Under the pieces are notes generated by a model. The model saw only the letters and a list, made by a program, of their open reading frames with translations, ran no database searches and was not told the DNA's origin. Shown here in pieces: positions 21,775 through 36,700 of a stretch of 64,000 nt of DNA. Made by a program: the position numbers and the translations under genes. Source of the stretch: Henricia sp. BOLD:AAB3569 (lineage: Eukaryota > Echinodermata > Asteroidea > Spinulosida > Echinasteridae); the NCBI GenBank assembly GCA_037783545.1, contig JBBELK010000316.1:62001-126000 (forward strand). The letters run 5' to 3'. Each line of letters starts with the position of its first letter. The first letter of the stretch is position 1.

Positions 21775-24700
21775 CTATTTCTTAAGTTGACTTTCCTTAG
21801 AAAGGGTCAACATCCTTACCTCTTTAACTCCATAGTGTGTCTTCAGTCGCACGATCTCCTGCCGAAGCATGTGAATCTCCCGATGTGCGTCGGTAGAGGT
21901 CGTGCTTTGACCGACACTGTGCAGCTGCGATATAATCGTGCTCTGAGCAGGCTGTACGTCATTACGGGTTCGGATCTAAAATGAGGTATGACGTCACACA
22001 TGCACGTAAGCATTGCGTGTCTTTGTGTCACTGGACCAGAAGTGGGATGATTGATAGCTTCTATGTGTGTATATATAAAGTACCAAAGTCACCCTTTGTG
22101 TGTTGCCAAGGTTACTGGATCTACACTAAAACCAGTGAACTGTTTCTCTGTGCTTTACCAATGGACGTTTCAGATTACCAGCGGATGTTTAGACCCAGAT
22201 ACCCTGGCAACTAACATCGCACTTTAGTAGTCTATTATTCAGGGCGGCAAGACAGTTATACACAAAGGCCTACATACACAAGGCCTACAGTCACAAATGA
22301 ATAAGGCTTGGCTCGGGGCCCAGATCTCCCAGGGTCGGCCTGACTGCTGAGTGAACTTAACATTAAAGACGACTATGCAAGCTCCAACATGGGGTTCGAT
22401 TGAGGATAACATGGAGTTTGAGTGCATTTGGTCCAAAGGTGTAATTAAAAATAAGATGCCTTCCAATAGCTCGCCAAAGTATTATCGACGGTTTGGTCGT
22501 AACTCTGGTCGTGGGAACTGACCTTTGGTACGAAGACCACGCAGAGTGTCAGCGTAGTGGCGAGCCAGACCAGCGCAGCCACCAGGGTGAAATGGGCGTT
22601 GCGCTCCTCCAGAACGAAAGACACCGGGGCGCCGACAAAGGAAAGTATCAAGACGTTGTACAGGCAGATACCTGTTGAAAAATTACAATGATTTAACAGT
22701 TTGTAAATATATTTTCAGTGCGTCGTTTCACTCAAAATTCCCTCCAAACCGCTTTTTCTGAAAGCAACGCGTGTCTCATTTACGCGCCAAAAGGCCCAGT
22801 GTGAATTCACCTATAGGTGCATACAAATGTTGCACGATCTATATCTCTAATTTCCAACATGGCGAGACTTTGCAAAGACATAAACAAGCTCTTACCGATG
22901 TATTTGGAATCGTTGAGAGCAGGAATTGAGACCTTTCTTGTCTCCCAGGCTAGGAAAGCTCCAAACACCAATAGAAGCCCATCGATGACGTAAAAGGCGC
23001 CAATCCAATAGGTCTGGTTCCCTGACTCACACATCATACGGATTGGTGTGTACACGATGTCGTCGTTTATGGAATCAGCCTGGACAAGTTACAAAACGTT
23101 TTTTCTTCTTCAGATTAGAGCAATGAGGTTTTGCCTCTGCCGAATGGTTTTTGTATCAGCCGATCCATGGTTAGCTTAACCCTGTGCTGCAACCTCGCAA
23201 AAATCCATAGGCCTACATCGTTGCACCAATGTATTGTTCTTAACAGTGCATGGGGATTGGGCGCAATGAGAGTCGGGCCGACCCTGGGAAGTCTGGGCCT
23301 TTAGCCAAGCCCCATTCATTTGTGCATAAACCTACATGACATGCATTTAGGTATAACTCTCCTGTCGCCCTGCATATTAGACCGCGTCAAATAGCCGCCA
23401 TCTTGTATGGCAGTATCTTTGTTTTGTGAGGACATGCATGGTTGCACATTTTGTGCTTACATTGTTTACCAATCTAAATATCAAAGTTGCCTTCCCCTTT
23501 GAATCTACGTGATTTTTATGTGCGGTGTATGTCGGAGGGCTAGTCAATGATAGACGCTAGATAGACGACTCACTCGGTCACTTTCTGTAAAATCGCGTGC
23601 TTATTTTTTTGAAGATTTACGTTTCAACTGACGACGTCAGAAAAACTGGAAGAATTCTTACCACTTTGACTCCGTGGCGTTCTGTAGTTTCCAGCGGGTC
23701 GACGATTTCCCATATAACAAGGATGAGAGCATCGAGAAGTACCAATATTGCGACAAAGGTGAAGAGTCGCTTGTCCCTCACCACCTAACGTGGACAGGAT
23801 TGGTAGAAAAATCCAAAATGTAATTGTTTTCTTAGCAAGAATAGCAGAACACCAGTCAATTGTAATACAGTAGAACGTCGCTATAATAACTAACACCAAC
23901 AAATTAAAATTCAGTAATAACGAACGCCCTGTCTGGCTCCCGATGGTCTATGATGTGCCGAACGCCATGCTTGATAAAAGTTCCTGGTAAAAGTCAAAAC
24001 TTTTTTCACATCACATACGACCTTGACTGCTAACCTATTTTTTTTCAAACCAAATAAATTTTGGATTTAGCCAATTTTTCGGCTAAACAGATTTTATTGT
24101 GATATTGAAATCAGGGCACACTGAATATAATTTTCTTTCCAAATTTGCTTGTATTTTATTAAAACAATAAATAAAATCATGGACTTACTGTTTTCATAGC
24201 CGTTTTGTTGGTGAAAATCTTGTGGACTCGCCAGGTCTTGCTGAACATGGAGCCAAAGGCGAGGGAGAACCCGATGGGCAGACACCACGTCCGGGCCTGG
24301 GGAAAGATTGACACACGGTCGGTGGTAAAGATCGTTTTGTCCACGCAGAACGGTTTTGTTCGGAAATCAAATTCGTAATTTTTGTCGTTCAATTTTGTTA
24401 CATGTATACGTCAGCATTGCTTTTTAGTATAAAATTCGAGAGCGATGTCGGAGCTAATTTCTCATTTTCTTTTCTTTCTAATTATTCATGTCTCGTTTGT
24501 TTCCTCTATAATACTTCTCTCAGTACGCCTACTTAGTCTTAAACCTGTAAACGATTGTGCCAAATATAAAAGTTAAATGGATTTTTCGATTAATAAAGAC
24601 TGAAATAGATTCGTTAGAAATTTGTAATTACCTTGCACATCCAGAGGAAGATGTCCTTAGATACAATGGCCGTATCCACGCCTAAGAAAATGATGGAGAC

Positions 24701-27700
24701 GTAGGCTAGCATTCCACCAATAAGCATCAAGTTGTTAATGTTGGGACTCGACATTTTGATCACCCTGTAAAAGTTATATTTCAAACAAAAATTTAAAAAA
24801 CCAATAAAAAAGGCAGTCATTCTGTATTCGGAGTTTATAGTTTTTTTTATTTCGGTAAACTATAGTCGTTGTGCATTTCGAAACCTGCAATAAACAGTCG
24901 TCATATTAATTGAGATTTTAGTGAACAGTCGTCGTGTACGTCGAAAGGAAGCCATCAGGGGCACATTCTCTCGACCATTAGCAGAAAGACGTTTCTGATG
25001 GAACCATTGGTCGAACCATAAAGGCGTCAGAAACACGATGCTGGTTACGGTCGCCAAAACAAACCCCTGTTTACAATATAAACTTCAAATGAGAACAATT
25101 TAGCAAGATGGAGATTGGAGCCTACCGTAGTTTTCTGAAGTGAATATTAAAGGCGAGAATACAGGAAGCAAGAGCGACCCCGAAGACTGCGAAGATTGTC
25201 CCGGTGATGAAAACCGGAAGGTGGATGGTCTGTCGATCCTCTCGCTCGATGATGAAGTCAATAGGTGGCGCCCCACCTACGAACAAGTCAAATAATGGTG
25301 GATTCTTGTATAGCGCACATGTCTACCCTACAGGGTACTCCTGGCACTGTTGCCATTATTACCACTGCCATCAGGAAATCACCAGAACCTTTCACATCAA
25401 CCGGGTGGCTGCCAGGCCAAAGCACACAACCCTATATCAGCACTTAGATTGTGGCATTCCCCCAACAGGACAGGTCCCCAAATATTGAGTTTAAGTGCCT
25501 TGCCCACGGACATAAACATGTTGGCACACCGTTGGTACAACTACCACGAGGCCAATTTTTATAAAGTTCTTTAGCAGAAAAATTTATTTTTAATTCAAAA
25601 TTTATTTGCTTTGTAAAAATGGGTTAGAAGTCAAAATTGCATGTCAACTTGAACAATAAGTATACACGTTTTATGATACCACAGAAGACATTGTAACGAT
25701 ACGAAATTTACGACCTTTAATTGGCTGAGCCAAGACCACGTGACACTCACCTTGCCACTGGATTGGCACATGTCCTTCCCACGTGATGACGTCACCGGAA
25801 CCAACTGTCGGGTTCAACGTACCAACGTTGAGCTGCACTCCGCCTGTGGAAAGACAAGAGAAAGACAATACAAAGACAGACTTTATTCTATGAACAAATT
25901 CACTATCAGACGAATATCGCTGAATGAAGGCTGTCAGACATCCAGACTGCGTGAGCGTTCCCTTGGCTAGACTGGTTCCCGCTCTACATATTCCACATAC
26001 AACGACTGAATATGAGGACCGGCTACTGTGGTGTTTGAAATAGCACTAAGCATTACGTCATGCATTCATTTTTTAGGAGCGCATCATAGCGCGGCACGAG
26101 TGTATAACAATTTAAAAAGGGTTATTCCAATACAAATTTGGCCAATCTAAATTTAATATGTTAACCTTAAAATATTACACATGCCAATTATAGCATCAAA
26201 AATTCAAACCTTGTCTGCATCATCGTAAATAAACAGGCGTCGTACCCGACGATTAACGATAACGCCCGGACGTGCATTCGGGTAACTTCGGGAACCTTCG
26301 GGAAAAGGAGGAATTCCTCCCGTTTCAATATGGCGGACAAACATGTATACTGGCGGATGCCGGACCTTAGAATCAGTAATCGAATTCTTTGGTCCGGGAA
26401 CCAGACTATCCCTTGGCCTGTCTTCGCGACTATAACAAGAAACACGTTGCTGACGGAATTGCTATAGTTCAACCAATGAATGACCCGGTTGCCGACGATC
26501 AAAGCTGCCCATTGGTTGAATCCGCAGTTACGTCATCCGAAACTTGCTCGGGTTGTGATCGCGAAAACAGGTTCTAAGGCAAGGCTTGAAACGCATGTTA
26601 GTCGGACACCTTCCCAATCAGCAGATTACATTTAACAGGATTGATTCAGGGGACGCAACAGTTGCTTACACGTAGATAAGGTTTATACTTCTCCATGGTA
26701 TTTTGGAAATAGACGGTACATTCTCTGTTATAATATTTGTACTTATTTTCAATTCTCTTGTAATAATAATAATAATAATGAAAATTTATAATGCGCCGGT
26801 ATCCATCAAAAAAGATGCTCATGCCTTGTTTATCCTGTGCTGTCATGAATACGTCTATTATATTATTAATTGTTCAAAAACAACCGACTCTGCGGGCCGC
26901 CTAGTTGATCCTTCCCAGGGAAAGCTGTTCTTAGATTTTACCTGCTTATGCAAACGTAAATCCGTTCTAAACAGTACATTTTGTTCTCTTTTTTACGCCG
27001 TTACCTTGTAACTGTCTCAGTAGAATCAAGCCGAGTCGGTCCCCAGAAGAAGTGAATTTTATCGGTCCCTGAAATGTAACCAAAGAAACAGAACTTTGGT
27101 CCTACCAAATCGGAAATTGGAATTAAAAACACTTTTGGTAAAACTGATAACACACCACAATAATTATGACAACAATTGATCTATACTGTATATATTACTA
27201 ATCGATAATTTAACAAAATTTATTGATATAACATACCGATATTCCTTGGAAAGACGTGTTACTCATGATGTCAAACAACATGTCGCCCGTCAAGCTGTCG
27301 TACTCAAAATCGGCTATAGATCTCGCCGGGTCTGAAATTCAGGGGAATAGTTCAAAGGTTTGCTGAGCTGAGATGAGAGTTAAAGCTAGTATACATGATT
27401 GGTAAACCGTTACAAATAAATTCATCCCCCTGTGTGATTGAATGTATGCATGATTAAAACCAACCCGAGCAAAAACCAGCTCCGTACTTTTGAGAAAACA
27501 GTCAAAAAATTGTTTACAGTTTTTGCCCCAAAACCACTTCGCCCTGAACCACGGCCTGTGCAAGAAGTTGTTTTGGGGCAAAGTGGCATTTGGGCGAGGT
27601 AGTGTTTGGACGAAGTGCTTTGGGGGTGAAATGGCCTTGGGGTGAAATGGCCTTTGGGGGAAGTGCTTCAGTGCGAAGTGGTCCGGGCGAGGTGGTTTTG

Positions 27701-30700
27701 GGGCGAAATGAATTTACGTCTCGCGAGACGAAAAATAAATGTTTTGCTTATTTCTCAAAGACTATAGCACTTCCGACAAAACCATTTCAGGGGAAGTTTT
27801 CTATACCGTCATCGTGTTTATATTATGTAAGTTATGTGTAAATCTTGTGTAAGTTATGTGTAAAAACATTTCTGATTCCTCGAGATACCAATCATGTATT
27901 CTACCTTTAACACTAAAGCAATTTTATTAACTATACGTGTCACAAAATGATGCATACTTTTGCTCCTAAATAGTTTTGCAAACGGATTTAAACAAAAATT
28001 TCGGATCATGTATATATAATAATAATAATAATAATAATAGCAATCTTATATAGCGCCAAATGCCAGGGCCTCTAGGCGCTTTACAGTATAAACCAAAGTG
28101 ATAACATACATATATACATGTACATAGATAAAAACGATTAAACGTTAAAACCAAAGAGCATCATCAAGAGCATCAAGTCTATATAAACAAGGCCTGATAA
28201 ATATAAACAAGGCCTGACAAATTTTATTGATCAATTTGCATCAGCTTCGTCCGAGAGGGTGAGATTTAAAAGCCTTAAAGTTGCACTGCCCGTGTTTGGG
28301 CCGATTTGGGCGTACAATTATTTTTTTTTAAAGTTAAATAGGTATTTTTCTAGAATAGAAAAAGTTATCAGCTTTCATTTGGTACCAAGAACGTAAAAAT
28401 CCGTCAAGGATTAATGCCAGTCGATTAAAAACAAGAAATGATTAAATGGCTGGCAGGTCATTTAATCGACAGTGTTATGACGTAAATGTACATGGGCGCG
28501 TACATGTGTACATTGTACACATACTATGTACATATGAGCGTACGCGCACATGTACAACATGTGAAGCACGTTTCAAGAAAAAGGCTTGTATCTCCAATTC
28601 CCGACGTCGGAAATTTAAGTTTTTGATATTTTTCGTTACAGAGACACGTAAGCTTTCTAAATTCGTTCGCTTGTGTAAATTAATTTTTAAAATCCTTTCA
28701 CCCAAACACGGGCAATGCAACTTTAAAGAGAAAAAAAAACTCAATTTCAGAATCTGCCATGCACTTTCGACTAGGCCTCATCGAATGTCGATACATCGCT
28801 GGAGACGGTGGAAAGCACGTGCTGCAGCTGAAAGCTTCTGAAAGAATGCAGGATCACCCCTAATGTCATTGCACATCTTCTTGATCGTTTTGCGCAACTC
28901 ATCAAGAAATACAAAGGGGCTTCAGAGATAGACAGTTTCCTTGACATCGGAGGATGCCAGTCGAAAGTGGCTGATTCCGAAATCGAGGTGTTTTTTTTCT
29001 TTTTCGTATGGATTTTAAATCTCACCCTCTTGGAAAAAGGTGATGCACGTTGTTTAATAAGTCAGGCCTTGTTTTTATTACATGATCTGAAATATTGGTT
29101 TAAATCCGTTGGGAAGTGACAAATGTATCACAAGTAGGACATGTATAGTCCAGTCCATCACAAGTTTATCACAAGTCTAGAGCCGACAAAATCACAAGTC
29201 CGTCGCAAGTCCAGTAATAAGAAGCAAAGGATGAACACGCACAAAAAAATGCCTTTGTTTGAGTTCATTTGAATAGCTTGAATTGGGACCCAGGGACGTG
29301 TGGTGGACTTGTGAAGGCTTGTGAGGACTTGTGATGGACTCGACTACAACTCTGGCTTATACCCAATCGTTGGAGTCTTTTCTCAGCCTCATGCAGAGCC
29401 AGCGCAGCGGTCCAAAGGGTATCGTAAGTGAAGGATTTATGGAGGTAACCGGCTCGCGATTCGGCATCGTCAAAACTTACAGCTGCGTGGTAGCGCTCCA
29501 AAAACTCTTTGGTTGTCTGCGGGTTAACACAAAATATGATTTGGAGCTCGTCCTGATTTTTCAGAAAATATATTTCGTTTTAACTTAACAATCACATAAA
29601 ATGCCTCCCGAATATACTATCCATGTGAAGGAAATTTGCAATGATCTCCAATTTGGGTGTGGAGCAGAAAGGTTGGTGTAATTATACTGCACGGCTTTAT
29701 GGAACTGGATAAATTCGTTTACAAACCTTTTACGATATCCTTGAAAATACACGGATTCAGAGCGCGAAATTTCAGAATGGTAACGAGAAAAATAATTATG
29801 GCAAATGATATGGTATCAAAATCTCAACATCCATGAAAAAACGGAAAGGTTAAAATGTGATCTAGACCACACATGCATGCAAATATAATACCCACCATTC
29901 CTGTGAAGGACGGGACACGGTTAGCATCCGATGGCAGACTGTCTACGTTAATGGCGAAATGGTTGACCATGACTTCGTCCATTTGGTCCGGTGAACAATC
30001 AATTGTGGCGTCAAAATCTCGCCACCAATTCAGGGAAAGCCATCCTAAATGTTTACAAATAAAGAACGAAAACTCAGATTGTAATGCCTTGCCAAAATCA
30101 TTCATAAAATCATCACCAATGCGACCGCACTCTAAAACTAAATGTTTATTATTTTAACGCAAAAATCAAGTAACAGGTCTTGCCGGATATTATCAACTAG
30201 ACGAGTTCAATGCGTCCTTGTTCACATACCAACGTCCCAAGATAAGAAGAGTGATCCTTCCTATAAGACGTGTCTTAGCGCTTTGTGAAATCGGCCCGAC
30301 GACCGGGACAACGACCACAACGACGAGTAAGGACACAGTTGCCACTACGGACACGGCAACTATAACTACGACACCGAGACGACGACCATGACAATGACCA
30401 TGACAATTGCCATGACTATGACAACTTCGACGACACGATGACGATAACGACGATGACGACGACCAGACGACTAGAATTATTATGACCACAATGACGACAA
30501 AGACAGCTGTCACAACCATGACAGTTACGAAAAACAAAATCACACTCTCCTGCATTCACGTTTAGTTTAAATATAGGTGCCTGGTGTATGTTTTTCGTGT
30601 ATTTTCCTTGATCAAAAGGTGTTGTAATTTTTGACAAGAATAATATAAATGAAAACATCAAAAATATTGAAATCAAACCTGGCAAGATCCAGACGTATTT

Positions 30701-33700
30701 GGCGCCATACACCTTGTAATGATAAGCAGCACAAATCACTCTCCTTCCCTTATCGGCATAGAATGCGGCTATGATAATACGAGCTCCAGAATTCTGGGGA
30801 AATAAATCGTAAACATTACCAAAACTTTTGTAAAGGTCGCCAAAACTACATAGAATGACTCATACAAATACAGATTCGGATAAAGACAATCCCTCTATTT
30901 GTATCTCAAACGCCAAAATTCAGGACAGTATTTCAGTAAAACTAGAAACTCTAGTTTGTTGGCTTTTCCGCAATCTCCGCTGCGGAAAAGCCAACAACTT
31001 TTTTTTCTTTTTTTTTAGGGGGGAGCGTTTTGATAAGTTTGTGCTTTTCTTATTTTTTTATATTTATAAGGTCAATTGGAAGAAAGGCTAACACAATCGT
31101 TACTTACTTTGATATTTTCAACCTGAATTGTAGGATTATCTATAAAACTCTCCGCGGTTAAAATTTCAATTCCATCCCGCTTGGCTTCTAGGTGGAAATC
31201 GGCTGTCGTCTATAGAAGTAAGAAATCAAATTATTTTAAAAAATGAATTCGTAGTGTTGTGTTTCTCGTTTTGTTGTTGTTGTTGTTTATGTGAAATATA
31301 GTTGTGGATTTGTGAACTTTGTGTTTTATCAAGGTTCAGGAGAAATCTGTTTAATTTGAAGGAAAAAAATGTTATTATAGATTATAATACAAAGTGATAC
31401 TTTAAACTTACCAAGGAGAAAAGTGGGGCCGATTCGTGAATGGTCGCAACTTTCTTCCAGTTAAACTCTTTACACATGGCCAGCTTGACGACATTCAGCA
31501 TGGAATCCGGCGGAAGAAGTCGAAAAAAGCGCGGGAAAAGCTCTCGGGTCGAAAGCTTCGGCGATGATGAAGAATACGATATCTGGAGGGCACCATTTAA
31601 GAAAATTTTAAAAATAATAAATACAAAATAATAATTTAAAACGTATTTCAATAGCCATTGTTTTTAATTCCTCTTATGTTTTTCGGCCAAAAATTGTCGG
31701 TCAAACTGTACAAGTTTCCCTTCTATAGACAAAGCCAAACAAAAGGAGGTGAGTGCAATCTTTACCCAGATTTTCCAGGACAAGCCCATACTTTCTGGCA
31801 GGCCCTTATATTATGTTTGTGTGCTAAAACTATCTGCCAGGCCTCATATGTTTATGTACAAAAATTGCTTATATTCCACAGGTTTCCTTTTCAGACAGAT
31901 CCAAAACAATATGAGTGCGCCTTTAAGCCCAGGTTAAAGCTTAACTGACATTTTCCAGGGCAAGCATAGACTGTCTAGCAGGCCCCTGTATGCTTTTGTA
32001 CAGCCCCCATACGTAATTGTGTTGACTATATTACAAAGTACATCATAGTCGACTATAGACTAGACTGTTTGCGCCAAAATGGTCGAACTGTGGTTAAAAT
32101 TGCTGAAACGATTAACCTTTATATCGTCGGGGAAAAAAAGTTTTTTTTGAAGGGTGCAAACCTGAATGAGATTCCAGTGATGCGACGCCTGCGCAGTGGG
32201 CTCGGTAGCTATCGAGCATCCGGCCCCAATAATCATTATTTTGGTCGTGGTTCTGTTGTACAGCTCTTCGTACATCACGTCCGTTGCAAGGCCACCGTCG
32301 CACTAAAAGGAAACATATACTGGAGGCTTGCATTTCAACAAAATATTTTATTTCTCGACTGATTTGTCCAATAAAACCAACTTTCTCTATTTCCTAAACA
32401 AATAACCTAGTTCGGGTTGCATTATATTTTATTATATAAAAGAAAATTAGGAAACGTTATTCCATGCATCAGCTGAGGCAAAACAAATTTGGAATAAAAT
32501 AAACGTAAAATGATATACATTAACTATATACAACTATAGTGCAAAGTGCAACAAAAATAAAACTAGTGCTCAACTTACGAGGGTGGACATTAACTATATT
32601 TTGGTAAAATACCCAATTATTTCGCTGGCAGAGTGTGACGTCAATTTGCGCGCGGACGCGCTCACAACGCGACGGTTCACGCTACTTGCATGGCAACGCG
32701 TTTCTTCATTCGTTTTGCACAGGAACCACAAAGGGAATATTTTCTGTTGAGTTTTTCCGTTACAAACATCACAAAATAATGCGGCAGGATAGCGTATCGC
32801 TATTAGAGTAGGTATGAGCAAACCATTGCAAGTCAAACATCACGAAATCAGGCAGTATGGTAGCATACCGCTATGAGAGTAGGTATGAGCAAACCATTGC
32901 AAGTCATTATGGCCTTTATTTTTTAAAATTTTCTTCTAAAAGAATAGTAGTAAAATGCACTGGACCGTAACCATAGATACGGTCCAGCGCCCGCAATTTG
33001 ACGTCACGACTCTGCCAGCGAAATGCTCAAAAAGCTAAAATATATTGAACACAAATCAAAATGCTCAAACGAAATTTTTAAAAGATTTTAATTTTTCGGC
33101 CTTCAATTTTCCCTGGTTTCTACGAGAGTAAGCCTAACTAATGTAATAAGGTAGTACCTGATTTGCTAATTATTGATTTAACTCATCGAATAGTCCTTAT
33201 TGTATCATTGATATGATGTAGAAAACACACACAAAAACTGAAGGCCGAAGGGTTCTATTCCAAGGCATTACACAAATGTGCATGGTTTTGTTCCTGAACA
33301 TAGCCTTTTATCTTCAAGCAAACTTGAATCCGTGGTTCTGATTGGTGGATCCATGGCAACAACAGTGTGACATTATCCTATGTCCCGTCTTCCGATTTTA
33401 TGTCGCACTCTGCGTGATGCGCCCTGCAGCCGATTTCACGAAACAGTGCGTAACTTGCGCCATAAACGGTTATGGCGCAAGACTTACGCCATAAAGTTAT
33501 GCCGTAGCTGCGCAATTACTTAAAATCGATTTCACGAAACTCTTCTTAGCTGCGCAACGTTTATTTTTTCACTTTAGCACTTGTAACTTCTAGGACGAGG
33601 CTAATTTCTAGTTTATCAACGACTATTTGATGCTTGCGCTTGATAAAATAGTCGTACATAAAACATACGTCGTTGTTTTTCACAAATTTTGTACGGTCAT

Positions 33701-36700
33701 CATGGCTGCCGTCGCGAGTCATAATGCGTCGAGTCGCAGATTTCACCGATAAAGGCCGTTTTCTACAAACGGAAGGCTGGGGTTCAGTTCGTTGACGATG
33801 CGGTAAATAAGCACGTGTAGCTAGCTGCATTATCGCCATTTTCCACTGTCCTACGACACATTTTTCCAACTTACGCCACCAAAAACCATTGCGCAAGTTA
33901 CGCCACATTTTATGGCGTAAGTCGGCGAGTTGCGCCACATCCTCTGATGTGGCGCATCTTTCGTGAAACGCTTATTAACTTATTGCGCAAGTTACGCAAT
34001 AACTTATGGCATAAGTGGACTTACGCAATTGCGTAAAGTTTCGTGAAATCGGCTGCAGGTATTCCAAATGCATGCGTCCCCTACATACACGGAGCTGCAC
34101 ACTTCAATCTAGCTATCTGATGCGGCTTGTTATGCGCGCGATTCTCTGCACTGCGTCCCGCGCGTGTATTGCAGACCGCGCGACTGCAGAGTGTGCGCGG
34201 AGATAACTAATATTATCCCACGAGCGCGAGTGGAATACGGCATCATGTAGTGCGTTTGCGTCCCATATAAGGCCGAGTGGGATATGGGACGCAGACGCAC
34301 TACATCATGCCGTATTCCACGAGCGCGAGTGGGATAACGAATTTATCTTCAAGCAAACTTGACGCACTAATAACGCGCACACTCTGCAGCCGCGCAGTCT
34401 GCTATACACGCGCGGGACGCAGTGCAGAGAATCGCGCTCATAACAAGCCGCATCAGATAGCTAGATTGAAGTGTACAGCTCCGTGTATGTATAGGGGACG
34501 CATGCATTTGGAATACCAGGGCGCATCACGCAGAGTGCGACATAAAATCGGAAGACGGGACATAGGATAATGTCACACTGTTGTTGCCATGGATCCACCA
34601 ATCAGAACCACGGATTCAAGTTTGCTTGAAGATAAAAGGCTATGTTCAGGAACAAAACCATGCACATTTGTGTAATGCCTTGGAATAGAACCCTTCGGCC
34701 TTGAGTTTTGAATAAGGACTATTCGATGAGTTAAATCAATAATTAGCAAATCAGGTACTACCTTATTACATTAGTTAGGCTTACTCTCGTAGAAACCAGG
34801 GAAAATTGAAGGCCGAAAAATGAAAATCTTTTAAAAATTTCGTTTGAGCATTTTGATTTGTGTTCAATATATTTTAGCTTTTTGAGCATTTCGCTGGCAG
34901 AGTCGTGACGTCAAATTGCGGGCGCTGGACCACTCGCGCTCGTGGGATAATATTAGTTATCTCCGCGCACACTCTGCAGTCGCGCGGTCTGCAATACACG
35001 CGCGGGACGCAGTGCAGAGAATCGCGCGTGTATGTAGGGGACGCATGCATTTGGAATACCTGGGGTGGATTGCAATAAAGACAGTTAGGACGTCCTAACC
35101 CCTAGGACGTCCTAACTCTGACATCACTAAGACATCATAGATTATTTTGCCTTGCAATAAACATTTATGTATCCTAACTTGTGTCCTGGGACACATAAAA
35201 TTTAAGACACCTAATATGTGTCCTAAGTTATGTCTTTGGAAAAAAATTCTAAATTTTCTGCTAAATTTAGACAAAAGGAGCATTGTGATTAGGATCAAAA
35301 GTTTATTTTTTGATAGTTTATCTTTCTTAAACTCAGTTTCCACTGAAAGGAAATTACGATTCAAGCTGGACCTATGTTAATTCTGAAAGTTTTCACGATG
35401 TTTTTCACACCACTGTCGCGCGTACGTACGTACGTACGTACGTACGTACGTACGTACGGCATCAACAACCGGCAAGTAATGTAGTGCACATGCGCGATGG
35501 TATGCAAACACACGAATGCCATTGAAACGCCGCTCACAACAGTAAAGACATACGTCTTAGCTAAGACGTACTAACTTTTGGATATTGCAAGGCATTTTTT
35601 AATGTGTCGTAGCTAAGATGTCATAAACTCAGTTAGGACACATGATGTGTCTCAGACTAAAGACGGTTATATTGCAATCCACCCCTGCAGCCGATTTCAC
35701 GAAACTTTACGCAATTGCGTAAGTCCACTTATGCCATAAGTTATTGCGTAACTTGCGCAATAAGTTAATAAGCGTTTCACGAAAGATGCGCCACATCAGG
35801 ATGTGGCGCAACTCGCCGACTTACGCCATAAAATGTGGCGTAACTTGCGCAATGGTTTTTGGTGGCGTAAGTTGGAAAAATGTGTCGTAGGACAGTGGAA
35901 AATGGCGATAATGCAGCTAGCTACACGTGCTTATTTACCGCATCGTCAACGAACTGAACCCCAGCCTTCCGTTTGTAGAAAACGGCCTTTATCGGTGAAA
36001 TCTGCGACTCGACGCATTATGACTCGCGACGGCAGCCATGATGACCGTACAAAATTTGTGAAAAACAACGACGTATGTTTTATGTACGACTATTTTATCA
36101 AGCGCAAGCATCAAATAGTCGTTGATAAACTAGAAATTAGCCTCGTCCTAGAAGTTACAAGTGCTAAAGTGAAAAAAATAAACGTTGCGCAGCTAAGAAG
36201 AGTTTCGTGAAATCGATTTTAAGTAATTGCGCAGCTACGGCATAACTTTATGGCGTAAGTCTTGCGCCATAACCGTTTATGGCGCAAGTTACGCACTGTT
36301 TCGTGAAATCGGCTGCTGGGCGCATCACGCAGAGTGCGACATAAAATCGGAAGACGGGACATAGGATAATGTCACACTGTTGTTGCCATGGATCCACCAA
36401 TCAGAACCACGGATTTAAGTTTGCTTGAAGATAACTAATATTGTCCAGAAACAACTTTATGTAACCATGATGTAACTGAACGAAGCATATGGGTTATTGA
36501 CGACTGTTTCTTGTTGTAGACGTTTGATTCTGGATATGCACAGTTTGCCCTTCACTTTTGTCATTGTTGTCATTTCCCGCGCGCGACAGCGTACATTGGT
36601 ACTCGCTATATACCAACGCCGCACAATTGCTGCCGCGTACCAGGGAACATGGGCGGAAAACAGTAGATTTTACTGTTGGTTAACATGCAGTAAACTGTCT

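Larger units (their letters stand above)
34930..36435. repeat. Third copy of host fold-back arm, split by elements C and B
   Basis: 34930-35061 matches the reverse complement of 34057-34216, and 36317-36431 that of 33310-33425. The host arm is therefore continuous if elements C and B are removed. Confidence 0.7.

Noticed and set aside
28446-28841. 131-codon plus-strand protein
   Set aside because: Lies within an inverted-repeat element in an intron; no family resemblance and arms explain its sequence.
30193-30555. Val/Ser-rich membrane-like protein
   Set aside because: Low-complexity ACN tract within an intron of receptor A; open in several frames.
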